Shown here piece by piece: positions 1 through 6,994 of a stretch of DNA of 15,074 bases. This DNA is from an uncultured bacterium (GTDB lineage: Bacteria > Bacillota > Clostridia > UBA1381). The position numbers and the translations under genes are program-made. The notes below the pieces were generated by a model, which ran no database searches, was not told the origin of the DNA, and worked only from the letters and a program-made list of their open reading frames with translations. Location: contig CAJMRL010000037.1 of NCBI GenBank assembly GCA_905215805.1, forward strand, positions 1 through 15,074. The letters are read 5' to 3'. Position 1 is the first letter of the stretch. Each line of letters begins with the position of its first letter.

Positions 1-2
1 AA

Positions 3-617
3 GTATTAAGCATAACAGTCGGAGAAAATGAGAGTGCTAAATACTGGCTCAGTGTGCTTAACGGTCTAAAAAATCGCGGTGTACATGATATTCTGGTACT
101 ATGTGCTGATGGGCTTACCGGAATAAAATAATCCATAGCAACGGCATTTCCAGAAACGGAATATCAAAGATGTATTGTTCACCAAGTACGAAATAAATTA
201 AAACGAGTAGTGGAAAAAGACAAGAAGGCATTAGCGAACGATTTAAAGATGATCTATCATGCTCTAGATGAGGCAACAGGATACGAACAAAAGCACGACG
301 TAGCGGAAAAATGGGAGAATAAATATCTGATCGTAATGATGCGATGGGAGGATTTCTGGGATTCTCTTACGACTATGTTCAAATTTTCATCGGATTTCAG
401 GAAAGTAACGTATACAATAAACGCCATAGAAAGTTTTAACAGCGTATACAGGCGGTTAAACCGCCAACGAAGCGTATTCCCGACAGTAGAATCTTTGCAG
501 AAATCTCTATATCTTGCAACATGGGAGTGAACGAAAAAATGGACGATGCCGTTGCGGAACTGGGGCAAGGTATATGAGTAATTGTCGATCATGTATAATG
601 GCAGAATTCCCGAATGA
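3..617 (+). pseudogene. IS256-family (mutator-type) transposase, 3' part, broken by nonsense codons
   Basis: One continuous reading frame enters from the left edge and encodes the catalytic half of a DDE transposase of the IS256/mutator family. Seen directly: LCADGLTGIK (second catalytic Asp), the family stretch TEYQRCIVHQVRNKL, NAIESFNSVYRR (catalytic Glu), and a C-terminal TKKWTMPLRNWGKVYE. The frame is never shifted but is interrupted by TAA at 129-131 (probably a former Glu codon), TGA at 528-530 and TAA at 579-581 (probably a former Gln codon). The natural stop appears to be TGA at 615-617. The first catalytic Asp and the N-terminal half lie outside the window. Three independent stops make this a dead copy that can move only if a relative supplies transposase. 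It marks the left flank as a region that has received mobile DNA. Confidence 0.9.
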
Positions 618-998
618 GTGGTATCACAAAAAAATACCGTCACATCAAGGGGTTATGCAGCAAACTGCTTCAATGAACGCCCTGACGGGTGCCCTTGACA
701 TGCCGGATTTTTTATGATATATTGCAGCTGGGTCAGGACGCATGGCCTGCTCCGAGAAATGTAAATTTTACCACAGGTGCTTGATTTACAGAAAAATTTC
801 GCACGCCTGCGTTTTTTTAACTATAATAAGACTAAACGATTTCTTTGTCTTTTGGTAAATGTAAACTTCATTAAAACAGAATTATTAACGGAAAAAATTG
901 TGACCATTGTCGAAGCTTTTAGGACGATTTACGATACCTTCGATATAGCTAATTCTCTGTATATGTTGTATCTTCTTTGGCTTTATTTTCCGTTTATA
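618..998. other. Non-coding stretch: IS-derived tail, then AT-rich spacer
   Basis: No convincing gene is present. The first part, to about 810, is probably the 3' non-coding tail of the IS256-type element. It holds an inverted repeat (TCAAGGG at 645-651 with CCCTTGA at 692-698), and the segment around 779-806 (CTTGATTTACAGAAAAATTT) resembles the AT-rich terminal repeats of that family. I could not place the matching left end because it lies outside the window. The remainder, about 812-998, is AT-rich and lies downstream of the minus-strand operon. I see no clear rho-independent terminator for that operon. A 76-codon open frame at 777-1007 has no recognisable protein features and is not called. 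Confidence 0.5.
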
Positions 999-1556
999 CT
1001 ATATTAATCTGAAAGACATGCAAATAAACCATAATATAATCGTTATCAATAGAAACTTAATCCCTCTATTATACCATTTCACTTTCTGGTTGCATATCCT
1101 TGAATTTGTATGTATTTGTTCTTCTAAATCCTCTACTAATTCTCTTTCTGTAATTTGATTTGCCCTTTTTCTATAACTTTGTAATTCCATTTTCCCAATT
1201 GATCCAAAGAAAAACAGTGAAGAAGCATTATTTAGGTTCTTTACTATTGCAATTATTGCCCACATAAAACAAACAATTGACAAAAAACTTGATAGGTAAA
1301 GCAATCCCACTAATGTAGCAACAAGTATTTCTCCACCATTTAACTCTGACAATTTTTCTACTTCAGTAATTCTTTGAAAAGCATTTGGAATCCCATCATT
1401 GAAAATCATCCCAATAAGAACTCCAGCAAGTGCTAATGCAAATGAAATTTTTGTATCAATGTTGCTTATCCAAGCGTTAATTAATGTTAAGGTTTGGTAT
1501 GCATCCTCTTTCTTGAACGCCGAATTTTTACTTTGACGATTACCATTCTGTTCCAT
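999..1556 (-). CDS. pycTM: Pycsar effector PycTM-like membrane protein
   Basis: A 185-residue protein, probably the membrane effector of a Pycsar anti-phage system. In known systems the effector senses cyclic CMP or UMP made by the partner cyclase, then damages the inner membrane and stops phage growth. Seen here: a soluble N-terminus with LINAWISNIDTKISFALALA, typical of the family start, and three hydrophobic segments at about residues 37-54, 77-104 and 165-183. Between the second and third is a charged, helical stretch (QSYRKRANQITERELVEDLE). The ATG is 3 bases beyond the cyclase stop codon. Its ribosome site GAGAGGG lies inside the last cyclase codons, so the two genes are translationally linked. 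Length and order (cyclase, then effector) match known systems. G+C is visibly lower than in the mobile-element genes to the right. Assignment rests on pattern plus neighbour, not on a profile search. Confidence 0.72.
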   Translation of the reverse strand: MEQNGNRQSKNSAFKKEDAYQTLTLINAWISNIDTKISFALALAGVLIGMIFNDGIPNAFQRITEVEKLSELNGGEILVATLVGLLYLSSFLSIVCFMWAIIAIVKNLNNASSLFFFGSIGKMELQSYRKRANQITERELVEDLEEQIHTNSRICNQKVKWYNRGIKFLLITIILWFICMSFRLI

Positions 1557-1559
1557 AAT

Positions 1560-2882
1560 TTAAAACCCTCTCAAATTCTTTAATCTGACAATATCATTTT
1601 CGTAATCCTGTATATGGTTATATTTTATTCTATTATTTTGCAGGTTATATTCCATTGCATTAATAACTTCCCAACCTTGATTCTGTTTACATGCCCACTT
1701 AAAGGTTGATTCATTTATGTATACCCATATATCATTTTTTTTAGCCATGCTCACCATATACTTATATGACATATCGTAATATCCAAAATAAGCATATATA
1801 TCTATAAATTCAAATGCACTATTATTTATTGTATCCTCGTCATATAGCAACTCCTTGCCTAATTTATGGTAAAATCTCTCTATATTAAACCATCTTTTGA
1901 TACCTATATTTTTTATATACTCAAACTCTCTACAAAATGAACCAGATATAAAAGTATGGATAAAAGAATATATAGACTTAATTTCTTGTTTAAGAAATTC
2001 TTCAGTTTTTTCTTTTTCACTTATCGCTTTTGTTTTTAAAGCATTTTCATTTAAATATTTTTTCTTTAGTTCATCATTTTCTTGTTTTAACTTTTCTTCT
2101 AAAACAGCAATTTCTTTTTCACGCTGAATTAGATTTTTTTGCAATCTTTCAATGTCTTTGATTGCGTCTGCTAATCGTTGAAAAATATCTATCTCAACTA
2201 AACTATCATCAGCCAGTTTGACTGGTTTTCCCAAATCTTCAGCAAAATCCAAATAGAAATTCTTTGTCACATAACCTTGGTATAATTGTGTGCCTTTATA
2301 CTTCGCAAATTTTATAAAAATATCTTTATATTCGTCAGACATTTGTTCAAAAACATTATCTGAAATAAATATTTCCCCACCAGATGCAAGGTCAGAATAT
2401 TTACTTGCACGATTTGTAGCATTACCTACCCATACACAATCTACTTCATTTTCTTTATTTTCATCTTGCTCAACACCATACATTCCGACTTGTGTGACCA
2501 ATACTTTCCCATAATCAATCCCTATTCCACACTCAATTATTTTCCCGTTAACTTTGGATTTCAAATATTTGTTGAGACTGTAATCAATTACCGTTTGAAG
2601 GCTTCTTGCTGTATTAATTGCTTTATCAATTGCCCTTTCGACAAGTATTCCACTTTCATTTACAGAATCAATAAATATTCCCATAATTCTATCACCCAAA
2701 AACTGTCTAGTTACACCTCCATTTTTTCTTACACAATCGACAGCCATTCTCATAAATGAACGATATATTTTCACCATACTTTTTGCTTGGCTATTTTCAG
2801 TCAAATACGTTGACTTCCGAATATCAATAAATAAAATAGCAGCAATAATGTGCGTCTTTAATAAAACAGTAATAATGTTTTT
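1560..2882 (-). CDS. pycC: Pycsar nucleotide cyclase PycC-like, apparently 5'-truncated
   Basis: Class III cyclase homologue of the pyrimidine (CMP/UMP) cyclase group, which makes the alarm nucleotide for the adjacent membrane effector. The first usable codon is TTG at 2802-2804, giving 414 residues, but the same frame stays open to 2882 and encodes KTHIIAAILFIDIRKST. That is the first beta strand with the metal-binding Asp, and a start at 2804 would remove it. No ATG, GTG or TTG lies upstream before the TGA at 2883-2885; only ATT codons could serve. Further motifs: QFLGDRIMGIF (second metal Asp) and VWVGNATNRASKYSDLASGG (Asn of the catalytic segment; Lys where many class III cyclases have Arg). 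A long coiled coil (about residues 215-280, counted from 2804) and an unrecognised helical domain follow. I infer that the 5' end was displaced by the adjacent mobile element. It could still be weakly expressed. Confidence 0.75.
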   Translation of the reverse strand, partial: KNIITVLLKTHIIAAILFIDIRKSTYLTENSQAKSMVKIYRSFMRMAVDCVRKNGGVTRQFLGDRIMGIFIDSVNESGILVERAIDKAINTARSLQTVIDYSLNKYLKSKVNGKIIECGIGIDYGKVLVTQVGMYGVEQDENKENEVDCVWVGNATNRASKYSDLASGGEIFISDNVFEQMSDEYKDIFIKFAKYKGTQLYQGYVTKNFYLDFAEDLGKPVKLADDSLVEIDIFQRLADAIKDIERLQKNLIQREKEIAVLEEKLKQENDELKKKYLNENALKTKAISEKEKTEEFLKQEIKSIYSFIHTFISGSFCREFEYIKNIGIKRWFNIERFYHKLGKELLYDEDTINNSAFEFIDIYAYFGYYDMSYKYMVSMAKKNDIWVYINESTFKWACKQNQGWEVINAMEYNLQNNRIKYNHIQDYENDIVRLKNLRGF

Positions 2883-2883
2883 T

Positions 2884-2916
2884 CAGTATGGAATAGCATC
2901 ACGCTATTCCATACTG
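2884..2916. repeat. Perfect 14-bp inverted repeat at recombinase stop codon, candidate element end
   Basis: CAGTATGGAATAGC (2884-2897) and GCTATTCCATACTG (2903-2916) are perfect complements separated by ATCAC. The right arm encodes the last residues of the recombinase (QYGI region) and the stop TGA falls in the loop. On the recombinase strand the hairpin is followed by an A-run rather than a T-run, so it does not look like a rho-independent terminator for that gene. Its position exactly between the recombinase and the truncated pycC suggests an attachment-site arm or recombinase-binding site. Confidence 0.6.
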
Positions 2917-4542
2917 CTTTTCTTGCTGAAATAATGACAACGGCAGGAAACCTACCAAGTCATAGTAAATATCAATTTGCTGTGTCCTATGTCCATCGAC
3001 CGTTTGCGGCGCATGGACTTCTACTCTTTTGACCATATCGTTTAATATGGTCGGTGTCAGCTCCTGTAAATCAAAATATTTATGCACCTTTTCAATGAAG
3101 CGGTCAAGGTTATCGGCTTGTTCTTTCTGCTGCTCGATTTCGGCAGTTAATTTTGCAACTGTTTCTCTAAGTTCCGTCTGCTCACGTTCATAATCATCCG
3201 CAAGCATTTTAAAGCGGCTTTCACTGAGTAAACCATTGGCTTTATCCTCGTATGTCGATTTGAACAGTAGGTCCAATTCCTTGATGCGACGTTCAGCCTT
3301 ATCAATGGTTCGGTGTTTGGCAGCAAGCTCTTTCTTGACCTCCGCCTTATGTCTCATGCCCATTATCTGACGAAATTCATCTTCGTATTGCGCTATGTAG
3401 CCTATAACATACTTCATGTGAGCAAGCACGCCTTGTTCAAGCACAACGGCTCTGATATAATGCGTTCCGCATACATCTTTGCCGCTTTTTCTTGACGTAG
3501 AGCAAACGAAGTGATCTTGTCTGCTTTCTATATAATTGCTTGTGCAGTAATACATCTTCTGACCGCAGTCGGCGCAGTATGCAATTCCGGAAAACATATT
3601 CGTTTTGCCTGTCTTCGCGGGTCTGCGCTTATTTTTCCTTAACTCCTGAACACGCTCCCATGTGTCGAGATCAATGATAGCTTCATGAGTGTTCTCAAAG
3701 ACCATGCGTTCACTCTCGGGGTTATATATCCTCTTCTTTATCTTGTACGATTTTTTATGTGTCTTGAAGTTTATTGTATGCCCTAAGTATTCCTTCTTAC
3801 TCAGTATTGATGCAACTGTATAAGGAGACCATTTATACGGATCTTCAGGCATTTCATAACCGCTTATAAGACCATTTTTGACCCAATGCGCTCTTGGGGC
3901 CATAACCTTATCTTCGTGCAGTTTCTTTGCTATCTGAGAAGTGCCATAGCCCTCCATGCACAGGCTATAAATTCTTTTGACGACTTCGGCAGCTTCCTCG
4001 TCGACTATCCATACTTGAGGATCGTTCGGAGATTTCATGTATCCGTAAGCGGGAATATTTGTCAGAGGTTTGCCCGATTCACCTTTTGACCTCATGACCG
4101 CTTTGATCTTCTTGCTGGTATCTTTTGCATACCATTCGTTCATGATGTTAAGAAACGGAGTGAAATCGCTCTCTGTCTGGTTTGCGCTGTCAATACCATT
4201 GTTGATTGCTATAAACCTCACGTCCTTTTCGGCAAACATCACCTCTGTATAAAAGCCGACTTTGAGATAGTCGCGTCCAAAACGGCTCATATCCTTAACG
4301 ATGACCGTTGAGACGTTCCCGTTCTCAACTTCTTCTATCATTGCCTGAAAGCCCTCGCGCTCAAAGGTCGTTCCTGATACTCCGTCATCGATGAAGAATC
4401 TCGGATTCTCGAATCCGTTATCTTTTGCATACTTGCTCAATATATTCTTTTGATTTACAATGCTGTTGCTGTCGCCTTGAAGCTCGTCGTCACGGCTTAG
4501 ACGGCAGTATAATGCTGTTATTTTCTCAGACTGTCTGTTCAT
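2899..4542 (-). CDS. Large serine recombinase, TndX/TnpX type
   Basis: A 547-residue site-specific recombinase that would excise and integrate the element through a phosphoserine intermediate. Seen in order: resolvase domain (residues about 7-155) with the catalytic Ser16 in YCRLSRDDE, then DDGVSGTTF and VIVKDMSRFGRDYLKVG; recombinase domain (about 165-300) starting PAYGYMKSPNDP; zinc ribbon with Cys323-x2-Cys326, Cys347 and Cys358; a coiled coil at about 395-480; and a C-terminal DUF4368-like segment (YFDLQELTPTILNDMVKRVE to YYDLVGFLP). Length and domain order are normal for the family and no residue is obviously missing, so the enzyme looks intact. The ATG is preceded by GAGGAATTTAT, a usable ribosome site. 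Its 3' end abuts the pycC frame, as expected for elements that carry the recombinase at one terminus. Confidence 0.93.
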   Translation of the reverse strand: MNRQSEKITALYCRLSRDDELQGDSNSIVNQKNILSKYAKDNGFENPRFFIDDGVSGTTFEREGFQAMIEEVENGNVSTVIVKDMSRFGRDYLKVGFYTEVMFAEKDVRFIAINNGIDSANQTESDFTPFLNIMNEWYAKDTSKKIKAVMRSKGESGKPLTNIPAYGYMKSPNDPQVWIVDEEAAEVVKRIYSLCMEGYGTSQIAKKLHEDKVMAPRAHWVKNGLISGYEMPEDPYKWSPYTVASILSKKEYLGHTINFKTHKKSYKIKKRIYNPESERMVFENTHEAIIDLDTWERVQELRKNKRRPAKTGKTNMFSGIAYCADCGQKMYYCTSNYIESRQDHFVCSTSRKSGKDVCGTHYIRAVVLEQGVLAHMKYVIGYIAQYEDEFRQIMGMRHKAEVKKELAAKHRTIDKAERRIKELDLLFKSTYEDKANGLLSESRFKMLADDYEREQTELRETVAKLTAEIEQQKEQADNLDRFIEKVHKYFDLQELTPTILNDMVKRVEVHAPQTVDGHRTQQIDIYYDLVGFLPLSLFQQEKQYGIA

Positions 4543-4571
4543 ATAAATTCCTCGCTTTCCGACAGTCTGTC
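4527..4571. promoter_or_regulatory. Two short palindromes flanking the recombinase start, candidate operator
   Basis: GACAGTCTGTC (4561-4571) is a perfect palindrome in the 5' leader of the recombinase, between its promoter and ribosome site. CAGACTGTCTG (4527-4537), also perfectly palindromic, lies in its first codons. The two share the core ACAGTCTG on opposite strands. Their placement suits repression of recombinase expression by a dimeric regulator or by the recombinase itself. The function is inferred. Confidence 0.4.
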
Positions 4572-4590
4572 AAAACAGGATCGTATATAT

Positions 4591-4619
4591 AGTATACCAT
4601 ATTTTTTATGTTTTGTCAC
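4591..4619 (-). promoter_or_regulatory. Promoter of the recombinase gene
   Basis: On the minus strand, GTGACA (4614-4619) and TATACT (4591-4596) are spaced by exactly 17 bases, with a TGG extended -10 directly before TATACT. The promoter overlaps the last codons of the TnpW-like gene and precedes the recombinase ATG by about 50 bases. This lets the recombinase be transcribed independently of the mobilization operon. Confidence 0.6.
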
Positions 4620-4794
4620 CGCCTTCTGTTGAATTTTCAGCCATCATTTTTAACAATTTTGACGGCAGCGATTTGTGCCCGTCGTACACTCCGCTGAAGC
4701 GGTACGTTGTACCGCTCAGCTCCATTGAGATAGTTATATCCGGCAGCTGCATATACAGCGGATTCTTTACCGTAATACTCTCTGCTCTATCCAT
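4606..4794 (-). CDS. Small TnpW-like transposon-encoded protein
   Basis: A 62-residue protein carrying the pattern ISMELSGTTYRFSGVYDG followed by a short helix (LPSKLLKMMAEN). This matches the small TnpW family that accompanies TnpX-type serine recombinases in Tn4451-like elements, whose function is not well established. The chosen ATG overlaps the preceding DUF4315-like gene by 28 bases and has AAGGAAGGGA about 10 bases upstream. An internal ATG (at MQLPDI) is a weaker alternative. Its stop is 63 bases before the recombinase start, and the recombinase promoter lies partly within its 3' end. The position between mobilization genes and recombinase supports the family call. The similarity is short, so confidence is moderate. 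Confidence 0.6.
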   Translation of the reverse strand: MDRAESITVKNPLYMQLPDITISMELSGTTYRFSGVYDGHKSLPSKLLKMMAENSTEGGDKT

Positions 4795-4994
4795 TTATCA
4801 AGCGTCCCTTCCTTATGTGATTTTAAAAATTCGTCAAGCTCTGCAAGAGTGATGTTCTCCTCACGCACAAGCTCTATGATATGTTCATTCTCCAACTGCC
4901 GCTTTTTATGCTCAAGCATTTTCAGCTTTGATCGCAGCCTATTTATCTGGTCTGTTGTTTTATCGATTTTGATTTGTATAGATGTTATATCCAT
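4767..4994 (-). CDS. DUF4315-like small coiled-coil protein
   Basis: A 75-residue protein with an N-terminal coiled coil (about residues 5-38, IDKTTDQINRLRSKLKMLEH) followed by IIELVREENITLAELDEFLK. The layout fits the DUF4315 family of small proteins common next to relaxases in Firmicutes integrative elements; no biochemical role is known. The ATG at 4992-4994 is supported by an excellent AAGGAGG 5 bases upstream, and that ribosome site overlaps the relaxase stop codon (TAA at 5005-5007), so it is translated in the same operon. The frame remains open upstream to 5162, but that extension only overlaps the relaxase and has no comparable ribosome site. It ends inside the TnpW-like gene. Confidence 0.65.
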   Translation of the reverse strand: MDITSIQIKIDKTTDQINRLRSKLKMLEHKKRQLENEHIIELVREENITLAELDEFLKSHKEGTLDKWIEQRVLR

Positions 4995-5004
4995 TGAATC
5001 CTCC

Positions 5005-6414
5005 TTATAACTCATGGCTGGTATGCCGTCTGTGATTTTGGTTTTCATTCTGCTGCTTTGCGCGTTCCCGGTATTCGGCAAGCTTGCAGCGAACGCTCTG
5101 CTTTTCTTTGGTATCGTTTTCTTTTTGTAGTTCCGGTGTCTGACCAAGGAACATATCAACATTCTTCTTCAGTGTTTCAATATCCGAATATTCCGATTGT
5201 ACCGCTGTATATTGAGCGGACAGCTTTTCTATATCGGCTTGCAGTTTTCGTCTTTCGGCTTCAAGCTGCTTTGCGGACGGCAGCTTATTATCTGAGGTTT
5301 TATGCAATTTTAAATTTTTTGCCGTTCGCTCAAACAGCTCTATTTCCTGCTTATGTTTGTTATAAAAGTTGTTTCGCGTGAATGGATTTTTCTTTGTGTA
5401 TTCATCATATACCGGCTTTAGCTTGCGGTAAGTGTTAAGGTCCTTCATGATTTTATCAAGCTCGTTTATCTGCCGTTTATCTGATTTGATCTTATCTTTG
5501 ATCGATTTCAATTTATCCGATGTTTCCGATACTCGTTTTGATAATGTCTCATAGTTCAATAAATGCTGCTCTTCTAATATTACAAGCGTCTTTGCGGCAA
5601 GCTTCAAGTTATGAAGCTTTGCCCAATGCTCATATCCTTTCGACTGCTGACACTTGATATTGTGTTCTATATCTATCAGCAGATCAGTCGTCCTTGGACG
5701 ATATATGCCGCTTATGCGGTTTTTAATATTGTCGGCTGTATATGCTCTGCCTATGGTATCGGTCTTTGTAAAGCGTTTATTACCGCTCTCACGGAACCAC
5801 AAATATTCATTTTGACGGTCGATAAAATCATTTGCTCTCATGCGTCTTATAAAGTCCTCGTAATCTGTGGCATATAGTATACATTCATCTATAGCTTTTT
5901 TGATCCTGTATTTATTAGACACGTATGTTTTCTTTCGTTCATATTTCGTTCTAACACTGCCCGGCTCAACGATATTCAAGCCATACTCACCGCAGATCTC
6001 ATCGCTGAGCTCTCTCAGCCGGTAATAAGACCGCTTGTCGGATTTATATCTCCTATGATCTTTAAAGCTGACTGCATTAAAGATGATATGTGTATGGATA
6101 TGCGCTTTATCGGTATGAGTTGAAAGCACGTATTCATATTTCCCTTGAAGAACCTTGTCTGCCCATTCTCTTGCAATGAGGTGCGCCCTTTCGGGCGTGA
6201 CCTCATCGGGTGAGAATTACTGTATCATATGATAAGCTTGGTTTTGTCCGCCGGAACGGGCATTTTGAGCGGTCAGCTCAAATTCAAGTTCCGCTGTTTC
6301 TTTTGCACAGCTAAAGCTGTAGATCAAGTTATCGTTCGTTTTATTATCATTGCATATGTATCTTATTGCTTTGCCGACTGTATGTTTGATAGGGTGCATC
6401 TTAGTAATTGCCAT
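5005..6414 (-). pseudogene. MobP-type relaxase with one in-frame stop codon
   Basis: A relaxase (Pfam Relaxase, MobA/VirD2 type) would nick oriT and lead the DNA strand into a recipient. The ATG at 6412-6414 follows AAAGGTGGATGATAT and overlaps the end of mobC. Seen: the catalytic Tyr19 in KAIRYICND and the metal-binding histidines in HTDKAHIHTHIIFNAVSF (about residues 100-117). The C-terminal half is long and helical or coiled-coil, as in other mobilizable elements. After Gln65 a TAA (6217-6219) interrupts the frame exactly where relatives read SFSP (a Ser codon TCA would differ by one base). Downstream the same frame continues intact for over 400 codons, so this is a point nonsense mutation and not a frameshift. 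A GTG restart near 6127 would lose Tyr19. Self-driven mobilization is therefore probably lost unless readthrough occurs. Confidence 0.85.
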
Positions 6415-6701
6415 ATATCATCCACCTTTGATCTTATTGCTTCAACATCTCCTTTCGCAACTCCGTAAGTATTGGCATTACGGACGATTTGATTTATATT
6501 CTTTCCTATAAGGTTCATTTCTTTAACAGCCTGTTTTAAGTCTGTGGTATCGACATTTACTATAAAGCCGTCTATAGCCATTTTCCGCAGATATGCGCCT
6601 CTGTTGCTCATGTTGGCTTTGCTGGCACGCTTATTTATTTGGTTCAGTTCCTTTTCATTAACGTAGAATTTTATCTGTATATCACGCTTGCGTTTGTTCA
6701 A
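6363..6701 (-). CDS. mobC: Mobilization accessory protein MobC
   Basis: A 112-residue relaxosome accessory protein that helps the relaxase open oriT. It has a basic ribbon-helix-helix-like N-terminus (NKRKRDIQIKFYVNEKELNQ) and the MobC signature LKQAVKEMNLIGKNINQIVR. I choose the TTG at 6699-6701 because AGGAGGT lies 9 bases upstream. An alternative TTG at 6744-6746 would add 15 residues but lacks a good ribosome site. The 3' end overlaps the relaxase start by 52 bases, so the two are translated together. It is the first gene of the mobilization operon, behind a consensus promoter at 6888-6916, and the candidate oriT lies in its leader. Confidence 0.85.
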   Translation of the reverse strand: MNKRKRDIQIKFYVNEKELNQINKRASKANMSNRGAYLRKMAIDGFIVNVDTTDLKQAVKEMNLIGKNINQIVRNANTYGVAKGDVEAIRSKVDDIWQLLRCTLSNIQSAKQ

Positions 6702-6768
6702 ATATCGCTCACCTCCTCCCTCGGCAATAAGAAACTTTTTATCCAAAATTCCTAAAGAAATTTTAATG

Positions 6769-6794
6769 CCTTTTGTACTTTGAGTACCAAAAGG
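6769..6794. other. Candidate oriT hairpin
   Basis: CCTTTTGTAC (6769-6778) pairs with GTACCAAAAGG (6784-6794) across a TTTGA loop, with one unpaired base in the right arm. It lies directly upstream of mobC, where oriT is usually found in relaxase/MobC elements, and is followed by TTATGCTTGC, which could hold the nick site. A second inverted repeat (AGAAATTT and AAATTTCT) flanks it. Position and shape are suggestive; the nick site is not proven. Confidence 0.5.
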
Positions 6795-6887
6795 TTATGC
6801 TTGCTAAAAAAATTTCTATTAAAATTAGTATATTAAATACATCTATTATTTTAAGCACAAAATAAAATGTATTTATAATACGTATAT

Positions 6888-6916
6888 ATTATAACTCATA
6901 TAAAATATAATGTCAA
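6888..6916 (-). promoter_or_regulatory. Consensus promoter of the mobilization operon
   Basis: On the minus strand TTGACA (6911-6916) and TATAAT (6888-6893) are perfect sigma-A hexamers separated by 17 bases. An inverted repeat (TATAATA 6874-6880, TATTATA 6887-6893) overlaps the -10 and start region and could be an operator for the divergent regulator. The predicted transcript runs through the candidate oriT into mobC, the relaxase and the small genes. Confidence 0.75.
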
Positions 6917-6945
6917 TAGTTTTTTATAAAAACTTAAATATGTAC

Positions 6946-6974
6946 TTGAATTTCATTTTTATTTATGATACAAT
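6946..6974 (+). promoter_or_regulatory. Promoter of the divergent XRE regulator
   Basis: TTGAAT (6946-6951) and TACAAT (6969-6974) with a 17-base spacer precede the regulator. Its ribosome site AGGTGA (6982-6987) is 7 bases before the ATG. The promoter lies back to back with the mobilization promoter, the two -35 boxes being about 30 bases apart, an arrangement typical of a regulator controlling both directions. Confidence 0.6.
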
Positions 6975-6994
6975 CTATTTGAGGTGAACTTGAA

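Noticed and set aside
129..581. In-frame TAA, TGA and TAA in the transposase, with a further TAA in the relaxase, as evidence of a recoded genetic code
   Set aside because: The other genes end normally at TAA and TGA, the stops are of mixed type, and both hosts are mobile-element genes that often decay. Nonsense mutation is the simpler explanation.
257..643. Minus-strand open frame opposite the transposase remnant
   Set aside because: It is an antisense shadow of the transposase frame, with no ribosome site and no protein features.
777..1007. A 76-codon open frame in the AT-rich spacer
   Set aside because: It has no ribosome site or recognisable protein features, and its composition is that of random AT-rich sequence.
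2884..2916. Palindrome read as a rho-independent terminator of the recombinase
   Set aside because: On the recombinase strand the stem is followed by an A-run, not a T-run.
6015..6206. Separate small gene between the two relaxase parts
   Set aside because: It is in another frame. The relaxase frame itself continues through the whole interval with recognisable relaxase sequence.
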